Positions 23,291-35,500 of a stretch of DNA of 64,000 bases are shown here, piece after piece; positions within the stretch are counted from its first letter, which is position 1, and each line of letters starts with the position of its first letter. Below the pieces are notes generated by a model. The model searched no databases and had not been told where the DNA came from. It worked only from the letters and a program-made list of their open reading frames with translations. The stretch spans positions 248,001-312,000 of the forward strand of contig JBAJFG010000027.1 of NCBI GenBank assembly GCA_037903475.1. Direction: 5' to 3'. Position numbers and translations under genes: made by a program. Origin of the DNA: Ancylostoma caninum. Lineage: Eukaryota; Nematoda; Chromadorea; Rhabditida; Ancylostomatidae.

Positions 23291-23292
23291 GG

Positions 23293-24562
23293 CAAGTGGA
23301 AGAATCGCACGATCCGTTCTAGCATCGATAAATGTCGAGACGTTAACAGGAAGAAGCCGTGAACTTGCCGAAACTTTGAAGAAGCGCAGAGTCGACATCG
23401 CTTGTGTGCAGGAAACGAGGTGGAGGGGGCGAAGTCGCACGATATTGGAGATGGTTATAAGCTTATATATTATAGTACAACATCTGGACGCAATGGAATT
23501 GAAATCTTCGTCAACGACACCTATCGAGAATTCGTCACCGGTGTTTAACGCGTCTCCGACCGCCTCATGTTTGTCAAGATCACCGAAGGTGGCGACATAC
23601 GTGCGGATATGAAGGAATGGTTCTACCGCGATCTCGAAGCGCTCACGCAGGACTTTGATCAAAAAGAAAGTATAATAATCGGTGGTGACTTTAGTGGATA
23701 CATCGGGTCGTGTAGAGATGGGTACGAGAGGTGGCATGGTGGTCAAGGCTATTACACACGAAACGAAGAAGGGAAAATACTAATCCATTATGCTGAAGCT
23801 GCGGATTTGGCCGTAATGAACACTTTATTTAAGAGGAAAGATGAGCACCTCATTACATACCGCAGTAAAGGGATTGCGACACAAATTAACTACATGCTAG
23901 TGCGACGCAAGAAGCTGAAGAACATCATCGGCGCCAAAGTGATACCTTCGGACAGCATCGTTTTCTTGCCATGGACATGCGACTCCAACATCGGCGCCCT
24001 GTGCGACCACTGGTTTCACTGCAACCAATCAAACTGTGCAGAATGACTGAGCGTAAGGAGAATTGCTAGGTGTGGTCAAGACTGCAATAAGTGCTGCCTC
24101 TTCCGGAGACAACAACACGAAATGGACTCGAATGGAGCGAGCAATCACTGAAGGAGCGGGAATCCTTCTCGATATTGCTAAACCAGGAAGACCGTTTATC
24201 GAAAAGCAGGCCTGGTGGTGGTCAGAGGAGGTTCAAGGCATTGCTAGGAGGAAGAAAGACTCGTACAAGAATTTGTTGGAGATGAGGATGAGAATATGCG
24301 GGAATACGAAGAAGCGAAGTCCGCAGAGAAGAGAGCCGTCTCTGCTGCAACATATTTATGATATATTTATGACTTGTACTATGCTTGTATATTTATGACG
24401 AATTGGACACCGTTGATGGAGAGAAGAAGATCTACTGTATCGCAAAAGCGAGGCTACGTGCAGCTGAAGGCTTGAAGCATGTGATGCAAGTCCGAGATAC
24501 AAGTGGCCGTTTGCTCCATCGCCTTCTAGACTTCTTAATCTCCTATAAATAGCGGTCGGTTT
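23293..24562 (+). pseudogene. RTE-clade LINE, 5' half (endonuclease), broken
   Basis: The reading frame begins with the apurinic-endonuclease signature around 23370-23420 (ELAETLKKRRVDIACVQET). It continues after frameshifts through a second endonuclease block at 23567-24046: IIIGGDFSGYIG (the GDFN-type motif), a WHGGQGYYTRNEEG block, and the DEHLITY stretch that precedes the final catalytic region. The linker toward the reverse transcriptase follows to about 24540 (FIEKQAWWWSEEVQG, then LLHRLLDF). At least two frameshifts and a stop make it non-functional. It ends where a dispersed repeat (X) starts. The matching 3' half, also preceded by X, lies at 43.0-44.5 kb. Confidence 0.82.
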
Positions 24563-24873
24563 CTTGGAGACACAACACAATGGGTAATAGAGGTCTATCA
24601 GTAATTACACCATGAGCAAATGTGAGAAATCTACTGGCGTGGGTGTTGGGGCGAAGCGGGATCTGTGTAAAAGGCTCTACGGCCTCTCCGCGCAGGGGTC
24701 AGTCGTCCATTTGCTCGTCTCCTCGCGTCTTCCTCCCGCCATTTGTACACTGCGCGAGCCCATCGCTTCGATATCTGAATGCATCAAACGATCAGCGCAT
24801 TCCTTTGTGGAGAATAATTAACATTCCTCACTCGCGCTTCCTCGCAAGCCTGGATTAGAGATCAAGACTCTTT
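24563..24873 (+). repeat. Repeat X, copy adjoining the RTE 5' half
   Basis: This 311-bp stretch starts CTTGGAGACACAACACAATG and ends AAGCCTGGATTAGAGATCAA plus a few bases. A second copy at 42733-43004 is about 40-50 bp shorter because it lacks an internal segment at about 24652-24702. The two copies are in the same orientation and border the two halves of an RTE LINE. Confidence 0.8.
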
Positions 24874-25049
24874 ACACCTCCCCTTTTCAGCGAAAGTCTG
24901 AACGGACTTTGAAGAGAATTGCCGCACTTGCAGAAGTTCCCATTTTTTCGTGTGCCACACTCTCGCGCTCGTAGTACAACTCGGCAGCTCACCCTAGCCG
25001 TTCCTTAAAACAGGCGGGGGATCTCCGTACGGGGAATGATTTCGTTGAG

Positions 25050-26160
25050 TCCAGCGGCTCACTAGATGACTTGAATCCAATACTGAAGTCGGCTTAACGA
25101 GGGTCGGTGACCCAACACGAGCTGGCCATGGCGGCGACGTGTCAGGGCTACGTTAATACGACGAGGCGTGTCGGAACTCGCGAGCGTCCGGGTCTGAGTT
25201 CGTCTTGTGGTCAATAGGATGACCACATCCTTCTCGCGATTTTATGGAAGAAGTCGTTATGCGAACGATTCGGATGTTCATGAGGAGGAGCATCATAGCT
25301 ACCATATCGCTGAGAGTTTTGGAAACGTCCTTTTCTAAGAGGACAAAGCCGGTTTTCCCTCGTTCCGTTAGTTGGAGTGATCTGTCGCGCTTGTACATCT
25401 CGTAGCGGGGTCAATCAGGTCAATGAACCGTCGGCAGATGGCGCGTTGCTTCTCCGACATGCGCGCACCGTGAAGAGTCCCCAGCTTACAAGATCTCGTG
25501 GAGGTGTCCAGGGGTGCGCGGAATGACGTCAAAAGCCACGGTTTTGGCGACAAAGCGAATTACTCCGTCGTTGCGGAAGTCGTCGAGCGACAAGATGGTG
25601 TCGGTGAACTGTGCCACAGCGGTATTTGTAGACGCAGTTACCACTATCCGCTGCTCGCGTCGCTGCTCCTGTCGTACCGCGATATATGCGCCGACGACAG
25701 TTTTGCCAGTGCCGAACGCGGTTTGTATTCCTGCAACGGGGAAGTCGCCATTCCCTAACGCCAAGGCTCGACGCTGATCTTCTGTGAGTTGAAGTGTGCG
25801 TCCACGTACGATGACAGTGGTGACTTCTTCATTATCCAAGCCGTACCTATACTCGTCGCGGTTCGGACATTCCAGCTGTGCTACCCCGTACACGGTGTTG
25901 ATGACGAGCGCTGCCCTGCTATCAGGGCGAATTTTCTCCACAATGTGCATGCGGACGATGGATTCAAATGCCGGGTTTGCGTTGGTAGGGATGCGAGAAC
26001 GCTTAACACAAACACTGAGATTGTTTGATTGATTGATTTATTGATTGCGTCTTATTTACAACGCTATGGATACAAATAGAGATAAAATACGATTTCTGGT
26101 TGAGCAGTTACCATTACTAAGAAAATGTATAATAATCATATTGATCTATGCTATACATAT
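25050..26160 (-). pseudogene. UPF1-like superfamily 1 helicase, broken
   Basis: The clearest part is the 154-codon frame 25950-25486. It has a Q-type motif (LTEDQRRAL, residues 55-63) and a Walker A motif (TAFGTGKT, residues 77-84), then motif Ia-like VVTASTNTAVAQ. Downstream in shifted frames are the stretch LLEKDVSKTLSDMVAMM, a motif V-like DVVILLTT and a motif VI-like NVALTRRRHGQL at about 25120-25170. This order is that of UPF1/DNA2-type helicases, but motifs II to IV (including the DEAD-like box) are missing and the frame changes repeatedly. It is therefore a truncated relic or, less likely, a many-exon gene. It lies in the large host intron on the opposite strand. Confidence 0.65.
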
Positions 26161-26167
26161 CTTGGAC

Positions 26168-28263
26168 CTAACAGCTCGTTCGAACGAAACGCTGGAATGT
26201 ATGTTGATGAGATGTTGTATCGTTGGCTCTACGGCCAATGTTCTTTGCGGCGCGGAATACTAGGCCGTGATAGTGCTTCTGCGCGACCAGGGTGAGACGC
26301 ATTTCTCTAGTCTCCGAGATGAAGTATGACGTTTCGACATCAGCCTTGACATACATCCAGTATCCATGATCCATACTCCGACAGGCGGATGTCGAATCCA
26401 GCCAGCTTGCGAGGGCATGTCTCGCAATGTCACCTGGAGGCGGATGAGGTAAGCAATGAAGGAGGGCACTGTAGCCGTCACACGGTGGGTCCGCCGCTCG
26501 TCCTCCATAGCGATGAAAGCAGCCAGCACCGCACACGCCATGCTGAAAACCTTACCCATGCGCCGCTGGGCTTGCGCGTGTGCACTGGCAAAGTTATCGA
26601 ATTCGCCAAGACTGTCGCCAAGCCAAGCTTCGTCCTAGGGACCCAACTTCAAGACCTGCGTAGCCAACATGCCCTCGTCCGCGTGTGCGGGGAAGAAATG
26701 TCTCACCAGATTACAGAGTTTGTCCCGAGCTTCTTGCGATGCTGGTGGTTCAGAGAAGCGTACTGCACATGACACTTCTTTGCGACAGCATGCTCGGAGA
26801 ATTTCATCTTCGTGGAACCGGACCAGTCGAAACGACAGAGAGGGTGTCTGATGGCTACTGTATCAGGGGCACCTTCCAGGGCCGTGCGGAAGCTGTTGAC
26901 ATAGTCGCCTCTGCGGGTGATTGATAATAGGACGCCGAGGTTGCACTCAGTCCAAACCGCAGGGATGATGAAAGCGAATCGTGCTGCCCTGAAGAATTAT
27001 TTTAGAGTTGGAGTCCAGGGCGATGGTTCGTGTTATACAAGTACGCTCGAGGCAAGCCACTGGCTTTTGAATGGCCGAGATTGTAGGTGAGACGTCGTAG
27101 ACCCAAACGAAGTCCTTCATGGATACCAGCGTTCGGTCGTACCCGTATGTGTTATTCTCAATGTCGAAGGAAAATTGGTCGGGCATGATAAAATGCAGCT
27201 CATGGCGGTCTGGTCAAAATACGAAGAAGTCCTTCGCTTCGAGGACAAATTGATGGGAATGTATGGCCGCAGACTGATACAGGACTGGGCGTTTGCGCTG
27301 TAGAGCATGAGGGTGGAGAACGGATGGCGGAATGCGATTGCATCTTCAAGATTTGGGAGCTCCATGAACGGGATGGGGGCGCGGATGGTCTTCGCCGGCA
27401 TGCGAGGGAACAACGATCGAGCAAAGCGAAGCGAAAGATACCTCCGCGTTCGGGAGTTGTTTGTAGACCTCGAGTGGGGAGCTCATTTGATATCTAAGGT
27501 GGGTGATGAGGTCGCGCCTCAGCGGACGTGGTCGGACGAGGTGTGCCCATGGATGGAAAGCAATCAGCGGATGCCAAAAGTTGTACAGGAGCGAGTCGGA
27601 TTGTGGCATCGTCGCGAGTGCGGGAGCGTGACGCCTAATTGGTGTACATTCAGTCGAGCGTGTGTGTATTCGTTTGCTTCGAAGAGGAGCGGAGGCACCT
27701 ACCACTGATGGAGGTGGACCTGATTGCTCTGGCTGAGCGCGTGAAGAGGAGGGCTGTTCCGGCTGGCGACAGGGACCGGGGCGGCATTCTAGCGATTCTT
27801 GTGGCACGCGGCGTTGGGGTTTGATGCCTAAAAAAGAGAATTTCAATCAGGAGAGTAGGGTTCAAAAAGATCGTGTATAAGTCGATCTAACCAGAAGGAC
27901 TTGGCTGAGGTGCAGCTGAGAGATTTGAAGTTCTTTGTTGCAAAGGAAAGGAGGTTCAGCACAGGTTGTGCAGAAATCGTACATACTTTGGGCATCTGGG
28001 GCATCTTTGGCTGAAGCAAGGGAAGTAGTGCTTGGGGATGGAGAACTGGAGTCCAAAAGCGAGGAACCGCGGTTACTGCTGTAATTAAATAGGGACTGCA
28101 TTTCGGAATCACCCACTAGCAGATCGTGCGGGCGAAGTGATTGCTGAGCAGCAGGAGAAGGTTGATTAACTGCTACGGTGGAAGATGAGTGTCCTATTGC
28201 TGCCATTTCATGGCCAGAGGTAGATGTACTAGGAATATCGTCTGGATCGGGCCGCCGTGGCAT
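26168..28263 (-). pseudogene. Probable N-terminal part of the helicase-like gene
   Basis: Successive - strand frames look coding but are not recognised: 28263-27862 (Ser/Pro-rich start, later CTTCAEPPFLC), 27846-27346, 27413-27117, 27186-26947 and 26536-26168. Sequence before 27829 (TTCTCTTTTTAG) resembles a splice acceptor, so some breaks may be introns. The chain has the orientation and position expected for an N-terminal region leading into the helicase at 25950. It begins about 240 bp after the gypsy polyprotein ends. No domain was identified, so assignment to the same gene is inference. Confidence 0.35.
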
Positions 28264-28349
28264 GGTAGACGTGTCGTCAGCGGTGGTACCGTTAGAGCGA
28301 TTACCGTGGAATAGAAAAGGAAAAATGTGTGATCTGATAGAGAAGCACT

Positions 28350-31276
28350 AAGGTGAAATAGTGGTACCGGAGCACGAACATGTCAATGCGAGTGGCAGGT
28401 ATGTGGAGAGTAAGTGAAACTGTAGGAAAAGAGGGGAAATGTGCAGGTAAAGGCTGGTATGAGAAGAAAGAGAAGTGGAGGGGGAAAATGACGTGGCGAC
28501 GGGGCATCTAGAATCACGTCGATTGAGTGCGGGACCTGGAACGAGTATTATACGGGTGCGTAATAATGCGTATAGGTGTTTCTTTCTGCACTCGTACGTT
28601 ATGGGAATAACCAGATAATGGATGATCCTTGGCATTTGAGACGTGAGAGCTGCTTGTTCTTCCTCGAGGTGCCAAACCATGGTATATACCGATCCTGCTG
28701 ATTCAAAACACTTCTTGACTTGATTCATATGCACCCGCTTAGCAGGGGTTTGTAGCGCTGTCACGCTAGTTACATTGTGAGGTGGGGGTGATCTATTTTA
28801 ATCATTCGTAATTGCCTGAGCCACGGATTGCACAACTTTGCCGACAGGCCCACGTGCGGTGTGAAATCTTTGAGATAGACACGATTTCCTACATGGGTAA
28901 ACAGCGGCGAGAGGTGGGATTGGTCATGCTGTGCTTTAAAAGTGGTTCTCTGTTTCTGCGTTCCTTGTTGAAGCCACTGGCGAGGCGCCAAGCGGAGTGG
29001 AGAGAAACTAGCATACTTCCAGGCACGCTTTGTCATCTATGTCTACAGGCAGATGGCCCTCTTCACGATGTCGGATAAGCAGGTCAATATTGAGCATGGG
29101 GTCTCTTCTAAACATTGGGAAGAAGGGGGTGTTATTGGTGCTAGAGTGCACAGTGGTGTTGTACATGAAAGCGCAAGCGCTTACAAGCTGATTCCAATTA
29201 GATTGGTTATCCTCTATGTAGGCTCGCATCAAGGGGTAGAACATTACAGATACTCTTTCATAGGCTCCTTTCCCCTCGTGATGGTGCGGGGTTGTGTAGT
29301 ACTTGTCGATGAGAGGCGGTCCAGTTCTGTGGAAATTTCGCTGCGGAATTTGGACGCGTTGTAGGATATTAGCTGCGTCATGGGCCCGAATTTCAAGATA
29401 CATTCGGGCATTATTGCATGTGCGATGGCAGTGGCTTTACAATCGAGTAAGGCCGTTGCGATCACGTTTTTGGGAAGTGGTGAATCATAGCTAAGATGTA
29501 CTCGTTTTCCGCTGGCGTATGCCGAAGCGGCGCGGAGAAACTTTGTCGAAAATGGCGCCGGCTAGGATAGGCGTGAGATCTTCGCGATTTCGAGGAGCGG
29601 CGCGTTTACGTTTACATGCGTCGCATGACCGTACGAGAGGAAAGATATCTTCGGCCACGAGGGCCCGAAGTATTTGCGCGCAATTTTCGCTAGAGTTTTG
29701 CGCCAGAAGAAATGACCGCCAGCGGAGGGACTAGAATGGAAAGCAAGAAAAATAGACTCCCCAAGTTTCTCTGGTACTACAAGCTTATTCAAAGTGGTAC
29801 CTGTGCGATCCTGCTGGGAGCGCTGAGGTAGAGACAATCATTTTTGCCGATAACACATCGTTTTGCGAACGCCAACCACTTAAGTTTAACCTCTCCTGGG
29901 ACATTTTCTGGAAATCAGTTAGTCTCTAGATAAGTCACGATGGAAATGCAGAATTTGTCAGCTTTCTGTTCAGTCAGGATGTCATAAGGTTAAATTGCAA
30001 TTGGTGGTGAGTATGTTATGATTGGGAAGTTCCCTGTGTGGGCATGGCGGGGCAGCCAAAGGAAGACAGTAAGGGAACTCGAAGATGTCATCTGATGTTG
30101 GTCCTGAAAGCGGTTAAGGGGATCATCGATTCGTGACAAACAATCTGCTTTTACGTTGGAGGACCCTTTCGTGTACCCTATCGTGATGTTGTAGCTTTGA
30201 AGTTCTACACCCAGCGAGCTGATGTTGTAGCTTTGAAGTTTTACCATCCAGCGAGCTAAACTATCATTAGTTTTACTATGTTAGAAGAAATAGGTGTGCG
30301 AACGGTGATTGGATAAAATACATGTCAGATTGCCACAGATAATAAGTTTGGAAACTCGTAAGGTGCTGATAATTGCGAATAGCTCAACCTGCGTAGGGCT
30401 CCACTTTCGTTGATCAGGGGAGTTTTGCTGAAGTGTCCTATCGCAACCAACCCTTTGGCGTCGGCTGCAGGAGGGCCGCGCCTACAGCGACCTGGATTCC
30501 GTCGTTGTGAAGTATGAACCCCTTTGCACAAAGCAGACTTGAGTGTCTGAAAGGCTGTAGACTGGCGTGGCCCCCATTCGAAAGGGACTTCGCCTTTTGT
30601 GAGCTCGTAAAGAGGGGCTGCTACTAAGGAAAAGTTGGTAATGCACCTACGGAAAAAATTAGCCATGCCAGGAAGCGTTTCAGTTCCTTGGGCGACTTGG
30701 GTTCGGAGCAAGCGTTAATGACGTGGACGTTTCGTGCACCTGGGCAGTAGTAATCGTGAGTGATTTTGTGATAAATTATGCCAGACAATTATCTTCCAGA
30801 ATGCGGGCGAGTCGTTGACTGTCCGAAAAGGATGAGTTAGTATTCGAAAATCGGACACGTTGTGGACGGCCAGCAGCCTGAACGGTTGGTGTCTGATTGG
30901 TGGAGACAGAATAGATCAGACGATCTGCCATGGCTTCGGCCAATAACTGTTCTACCATTTGCGCTTTGTTGACAACTTGCTCGAAAGTGGCTAGAGCTTC
31001 TAGCTTAACATAGTACCTGATGTCTGGGTGGAGGCGCGCGACAAACTCTTCAAGGATTTTCTCTGGCAACGCCGTAAGGAAAACCAATCAAAAAGTTTGC
31101 TTTCTGTTCGGATGTGGGAGTTACGGTGCTTATGCGTGAGATATTTTCAAATTGGCATAGCCATATCGAAAGCCGCTCTGCTCACTACCCGAGAAGTGAG
31201 AGACTTTTGGAACATGTCCACGTTCGGGATCGTAGACTGCGATTGTAGGCAGTGAAATAATGCAATTAACCATGGC
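28350..31276 (-). pseudogene. Ty3/gypsy retrotransposon, decayed, internal deletion
   Basis: Read on the - strand, in order: gag fragment 31087-30776 (KILEEFVARLHPDIRYYVKL); reverse-transcriptase/RNase H junction 30711-30325 (GMANFFRR, LTKGEVPFEW); end of RNase H 30247-29990 (YTKGSSNVKADCLSRID); integrase zinc-binding region 29837-29562; integrase core 29465-29008 (YNTTVHSSTNNTPFF); and the post-integrase tail to about 28500. Protease and the catalytic palm of reverse transcriptase are absent between 30776 and 30711. Several frameshifts confirm that it is dead. The rest of gag lies beyond an inserted BEL/Pao element, from 40705 upward. No LTR pair was identified. Confidence 0.82.
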
Positions 31277-31438
31277 TGTAGTGGGCTCGGACACCGTTCA
31301 ATTAACAATCTGTTTATTCACCACTGGACGTCCGCGCTTCAGTGCGGACAGTAACAACACTGAACATAATTGCCCCGCCCATTTCTGAGCGAGGAAACCG
31401 AGAGGGCGTTGCGGCCTTTTTTATGATGGGCCGCAACA
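31277..31438 (-). repeat. 3' LTR of the BEL/Pao element
   Basis: On the element strand it starts TGTTGCGGCC and ends CCACTACA. It contains AATAAA as a candidate polyadenylation signal within GGTGAATAAACAG. Two hairpins are evident: GTTGCGGCC...GGCCGCAAC (31408-31437) at the LTR 5' edge, enclosing an A-rich CATAAAAAA that could act as a TATA-like box, and GTCCGC...GCGGAC (31330-31349). At 162 bp the LTR is short. The purine-rich GCGCGGGAG immediately upstream is the likely polypurine tract. Confidence 0.93.
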
Positions 31439-32048
31439 CTCCCGCGCGCACTTGAAATAACAACATTGTGGTGTAAAAAAATAGTTGAGCTAACAACTAG
31501 TACATATTTTCACGGGAAGTAAATGCGTGTATATGGCGATACAAGGAAAGATTACAAGAGGAATAATACACCATTGTATGAGTAAGTGATCGGTTAACAT
31601 AAAACGGCAAGAAAAAATGAAAATTGCACCGATTAAGTGGAGGTAGTAGAGTAGGGTGATGATCACGTGTGATTTAGTATGATTTTATTGGATTTAGGAA
31701 GCCTTTGCGGTATGGCATTGCTCTAACTTGACTCCTATACTCGGAGCGAACGTGATGAAAGTAACTTGCAGTAATTAATGGATAGTAGGTGTGGGCTGGA
31801 CAGTAAATAAGAGCGAGTATTATGGTGCCACGAGCATTTCCTCGCCAAGTAGTGTGAGCAGTGAGAGACCGCTAAGGTTATGAATTACTACTGTGTGAGA
31901 ACTCACTAGTGATCATCTTACAAATGAATTCGGGATGGAGAAAAATCAAAACATTTTTTCTTCATGAAAATAAGGGAGAGTTGCTAAAAAAAGGGAGAAA
32001 TCAGGAAAAATTACATCCGAAAACAAACAAAAACAAAAAAAAAGTCAC
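31439..32048 (-). other. Non-coding 3' region of the BEL/Pao element
   Basis: About 610 bp lie between the accessory ORF stop and the 3' LTR, AT-rich with A-runs near 32020-32040 and no supported ORF. It presumably forms the 3' untranslated part of the transcripts up to the LTR polyadenylation signal. Confidence 0.6.
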
Positions 32049-32492
32049 TCAATCACTGCGATGACGTTTCTGCGGCGGACCAGAGCGGTTCGAACACAAT
32101 ACGGCGTGATGTTGTCCATTACAAAGTCGGCACTTCTGACTGCAGCTCCCATGTGCCGCAGCAAGACAAGAGACGCACTTGTTGAGGTCGCGAAGTCGAA
32201 GTGTACGGGAAATGGGGTCGGAATATTCAGGGCAGGTGGTGGTACGATGGCCGTCGTCGTTGTTCCCGTCACAGAAAATGCAGGGATGACGGGGAGCGGT
32301 GTTAGCGAGTACAGTGTCGACTTTTCCATCAATGGCGAGTACTTTCGTTTGGATCTCAGTGATGGAAGCTTTTAGTAGGTTGAGGGTGAGCCTCGTCGAC
32401 ACTTCGAAGGTGTCAGAGTGCGCCGCCGCCATTATGCCTGGCGCGAGTGAATCATCAGTGTTTGGAGTACCGGACGCTGACAGTTTCGGCAT
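32049..32492 (-). CDS. Accessory zinc-knuckle ORF of the BEL/Pao element
   Basis: 147 codons from an ATG at 32492, starting 80 bp after the polyprotein stop on the same strand. Residues about 72-135 carry three Cys/His clusters: CIFC with a following H and C; CVSC...H; and CRLCNGQHHAVLC. They follow the order and spacing of the nucleocapsid knuckles in the same element's Gag, where the third cluster reads CRSCNGDHHISLC. The N-terminus is Ser/Thr-rich with a possible short coiled coil (ASITEIQTKVLAIDGKVDTV), and the C-terminus is basic (PPQKRHRSD). The protein is probably RNA-binding. A TTATTGTAG 3' splice-like site just upstream suggests expression from a spliced mRNA. The role is unknown. 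Confidence 0.75.
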   Translation of the reverse strand: MPKLSASGTPNTDDSLAPGIMAAAHSDTFEVSTRLTLNLLKASITEIQTKVLAIDGKVDTVLANTAPRHPCIFCDGNNDDGHRTTTCPEYSDPISRTLRLRDLNKCVSCLAAAHGSCSQKCRLCNGQHHAVLCSNRSGPPQKRHRSD

Positions 32493-32572
32493 GATGAGTG
32501 ACAGCTACAATAACTACTTGCTACCGTAAGTGCAATGGGCGTGGCCCGAGGAAAAGGGCGTGGCCAGAGGCT

Positions 32573-35500
32573 TCAACGCCTACGAACTTCGGCGAGCGCC
32601 TGTATAACGCCGCGAAGACATGCGAATATGATATTCACCGCTGCTTGAAGGACTTCCGCGGCGAATTTTAACAGAAAGAGAAGGATCACAGGCCCGAACA
32701 AGTATGTTAGTAAGGCGAGGACGCCTACTCCTGCAACTGATGCCAGAGCAACGTGCCAATGCTCTTTGAAGGTTGATATTAGAGGTCGCAAGTCTGGTAG
32801 TGACAGTTGTGGCATCTGTAGAGCGTGTTCTTCGGTGCTTTCTTTGCCGAGAACAACGTGTTCAGGTATGGATGAGTGGTATACCAGGGTCCCGAGAATG
32901 TTTAAGGTGTGCGTCTGGCCTCCACATTTATAGTAACAGTTATCACTAACGTGAGAAGAGTCATATTGGAGAATCACGTTAGCGGTTTCGTTTTTGTCAG
33001 AACAGCTCAGCAGTAGTGACTGCTCTGAACAGTCCAGTGCTACTTGTCTAGTTCTGCTAGAGTAGCAGCTTAGCGTTGTTCGCGCAGCTTCTTGGCAGCT
33101 GTAACAGCCCACTAGTTCAGATGCCAGAACGCGGCAGGGAGGATCAATTACTTGCTGAGCGATGGCAAATCTCTTTGTAGTTGATAAAAGGACTGCTACT
33201 TCGGCATCCTTTTCAATGGCTATTACGGCGGAGTTGTTCCTTGATATTTCAAGGTGGGGCCGTCTGAGTGGAAGCACTGTTGTGGTGCGGTTTTGCGAGT
33301 AGAGTGGGGTACTCGAGCAGACACATTGCACCGATATCTTATTGGGGACGCATGCGCAGGTATGCTGAGCTTCGCACTTGTGGAAATGGTTGCTGGCTAA
33401 TTCGGCATTAGCACACTTGACTGCTGCTGTCCAATTATCGTCGACGAGAATGGTCGATGTTTTTGTTTCCGCGAACCGCTGAAGTAGGATGGCGTGGTGT
33501 CCATGCTTGATTGATGAGACCTTTAGAGTCCATCCGCGTTGTTCTGTAGGTATGTACGGATGAAGCACTATAGACTCTTCGACGTGCTCTTTCGGCGTTG
33601 ATAGAGTCATTTTGACGTGTGCTTCCATGAGCCACGAAGCACATTTGAAGACGTGATAGACGCGGGGCGTTCGTGGAACGTATGCGACACGGAAGAACAT
33701 GCAGCCTGGGAATGGAGTGAGACAGCCACATGCTAATCCTGCACATGTATTTGAGCACATTGAGTATCCGGGATATTTTTGTGCATGTTTCAGCTCCGGT
33801 ACACTGTCATTTGGTTGGAGCTTTTCACAGAAATCTGATACACAGGACCCCATGAAGGGACAGCGTTTTTGGTAGAACGTTTCCGGTTCTGTGTCCCTAG
33901 TGTAGAACAGCGTTTGTTTCTTGCAGATGTTGCGAATTTCGACAACCTTCAAGTTTAGGAAGCCGACTGTGGAATTTTCGTGACGGAGTACCACACAGAC
34001 TTCGTTTTGAAGAGTGTTGAATGAAAGTTCATTGTCGAACTCGAGAACGCATTTAGTACCATTGAGGCAGATTAAGTTAACGTCATGGCGTATGTGCGCT
34101 TTTTGGCAACCATTTACCTCGGTGAGGGTAACACATAGTACTGCTAAGATGACGAAACTTGATCTTCTGAAGTGAGCAAGTGAGAAGGTTTGAGAGGCTT
34201 CTTGGTACCCTCTTCTTGAACTCATATTGGCCTTTCGATTGCAGAACTTATTTGCTATAAGGGCAAATATGGCTGCTATGGTCAGCATCAGAGCAGAAAT
34301 CACTACAGTTGTGCTGGCGACTGCCTTTTTTGGCGAACAGTGAGGATTTCCTAAGAGTAATTTTGTGAATAGACGCTTGTCTTCACAAAAGTGCTGCCTT
34401 TCACAAGTGCAGGTTTCTACAGGCACCTTGCTCCATGGTGTTAGGTAGAGCGACACATTGACAGGATCGTTATGGGGAGAGGGTGGTAGTTGGAAAGCTA
34501 CCACATCTCGTGCTTCTCTCATCCTACAGACGTTGTTGAAGCAAAGCTTGTAAGACAAGCTAGGTGGTTTTATTTCGAGTGATCCATTCGCACACGAAAT
34601 GTATGTGGCATCGACTTTGGAGATTAGTGATAACAGCAGTGGGTAGAGTATCACTCTCGACAGATGGCTGTACTTATGCGAGCAACTGGCGTTGGCGAAT
34701 TCGTTCTCGTCGTTTTCGTTATATCTAACGTTTAGCTTAGCCTTTCTTGGAGGCTGAACTCGCCGAACGATGTTTTCTGGCTTCTTCTGAGTAGGGTGTT
34801 CTTTTTCAATATTGTCGACGGAGCGAATTTCCAGAGGAATTAGCTTGCAGACTGGGCGGTGGTAAATTCTTCCGGTCGCCCCCTTGACTTTTGCGGAGCG
34901 GACATACCCATCTGGGCTATTGATGATCTCCACCACTTTGCCGAGTGGCCAGTTTCCTCTTGGTACCATCGAGTCTTGTTCGAGAATTACTATCTCACCG
35001 ACCTGAGGGAATGGACGCGAGACATGTTTCCTGTTTCGGAACTCTGTTTTCTGTAATTCGCGGAGCTCGACAAGATATTCAGTCCTCCACCTTCTCCAAA
35101 AGTGGTCAGCGACCTCCTCTGAGAATTGCAGTGCTTCTTTAGCTTGAGCGAGTGTTTCAATTCTGGCGTCTTCGTAGTCTGGATCGTTACCAGATTCTTC
35201 ATCAGCGCATTTTGGCAATGCAAACTTGATATTTCCTTGAAGGAAGTCCACCGGTCGCAGTGGGATTGATGAGAGGTCATCAGGGTCAACCTTTGTGAGA
35301 GGACGGGTGTTGATGATAGCTTCGATGCAGGTAAGAGCTGTCAATAGCTTTGTGTACGATAATTTTTTGCGTCCTAATGTTTTATTCAGACATTTTTTGA
35401 CGCATCCGATAAGCCTTTCCCAAACACCTCCCATCCAAGGCGCTGCTGACGGGTTAAAGATCCATTTGATGTTATTGGAGGCACTGTATGACGCGACCGA

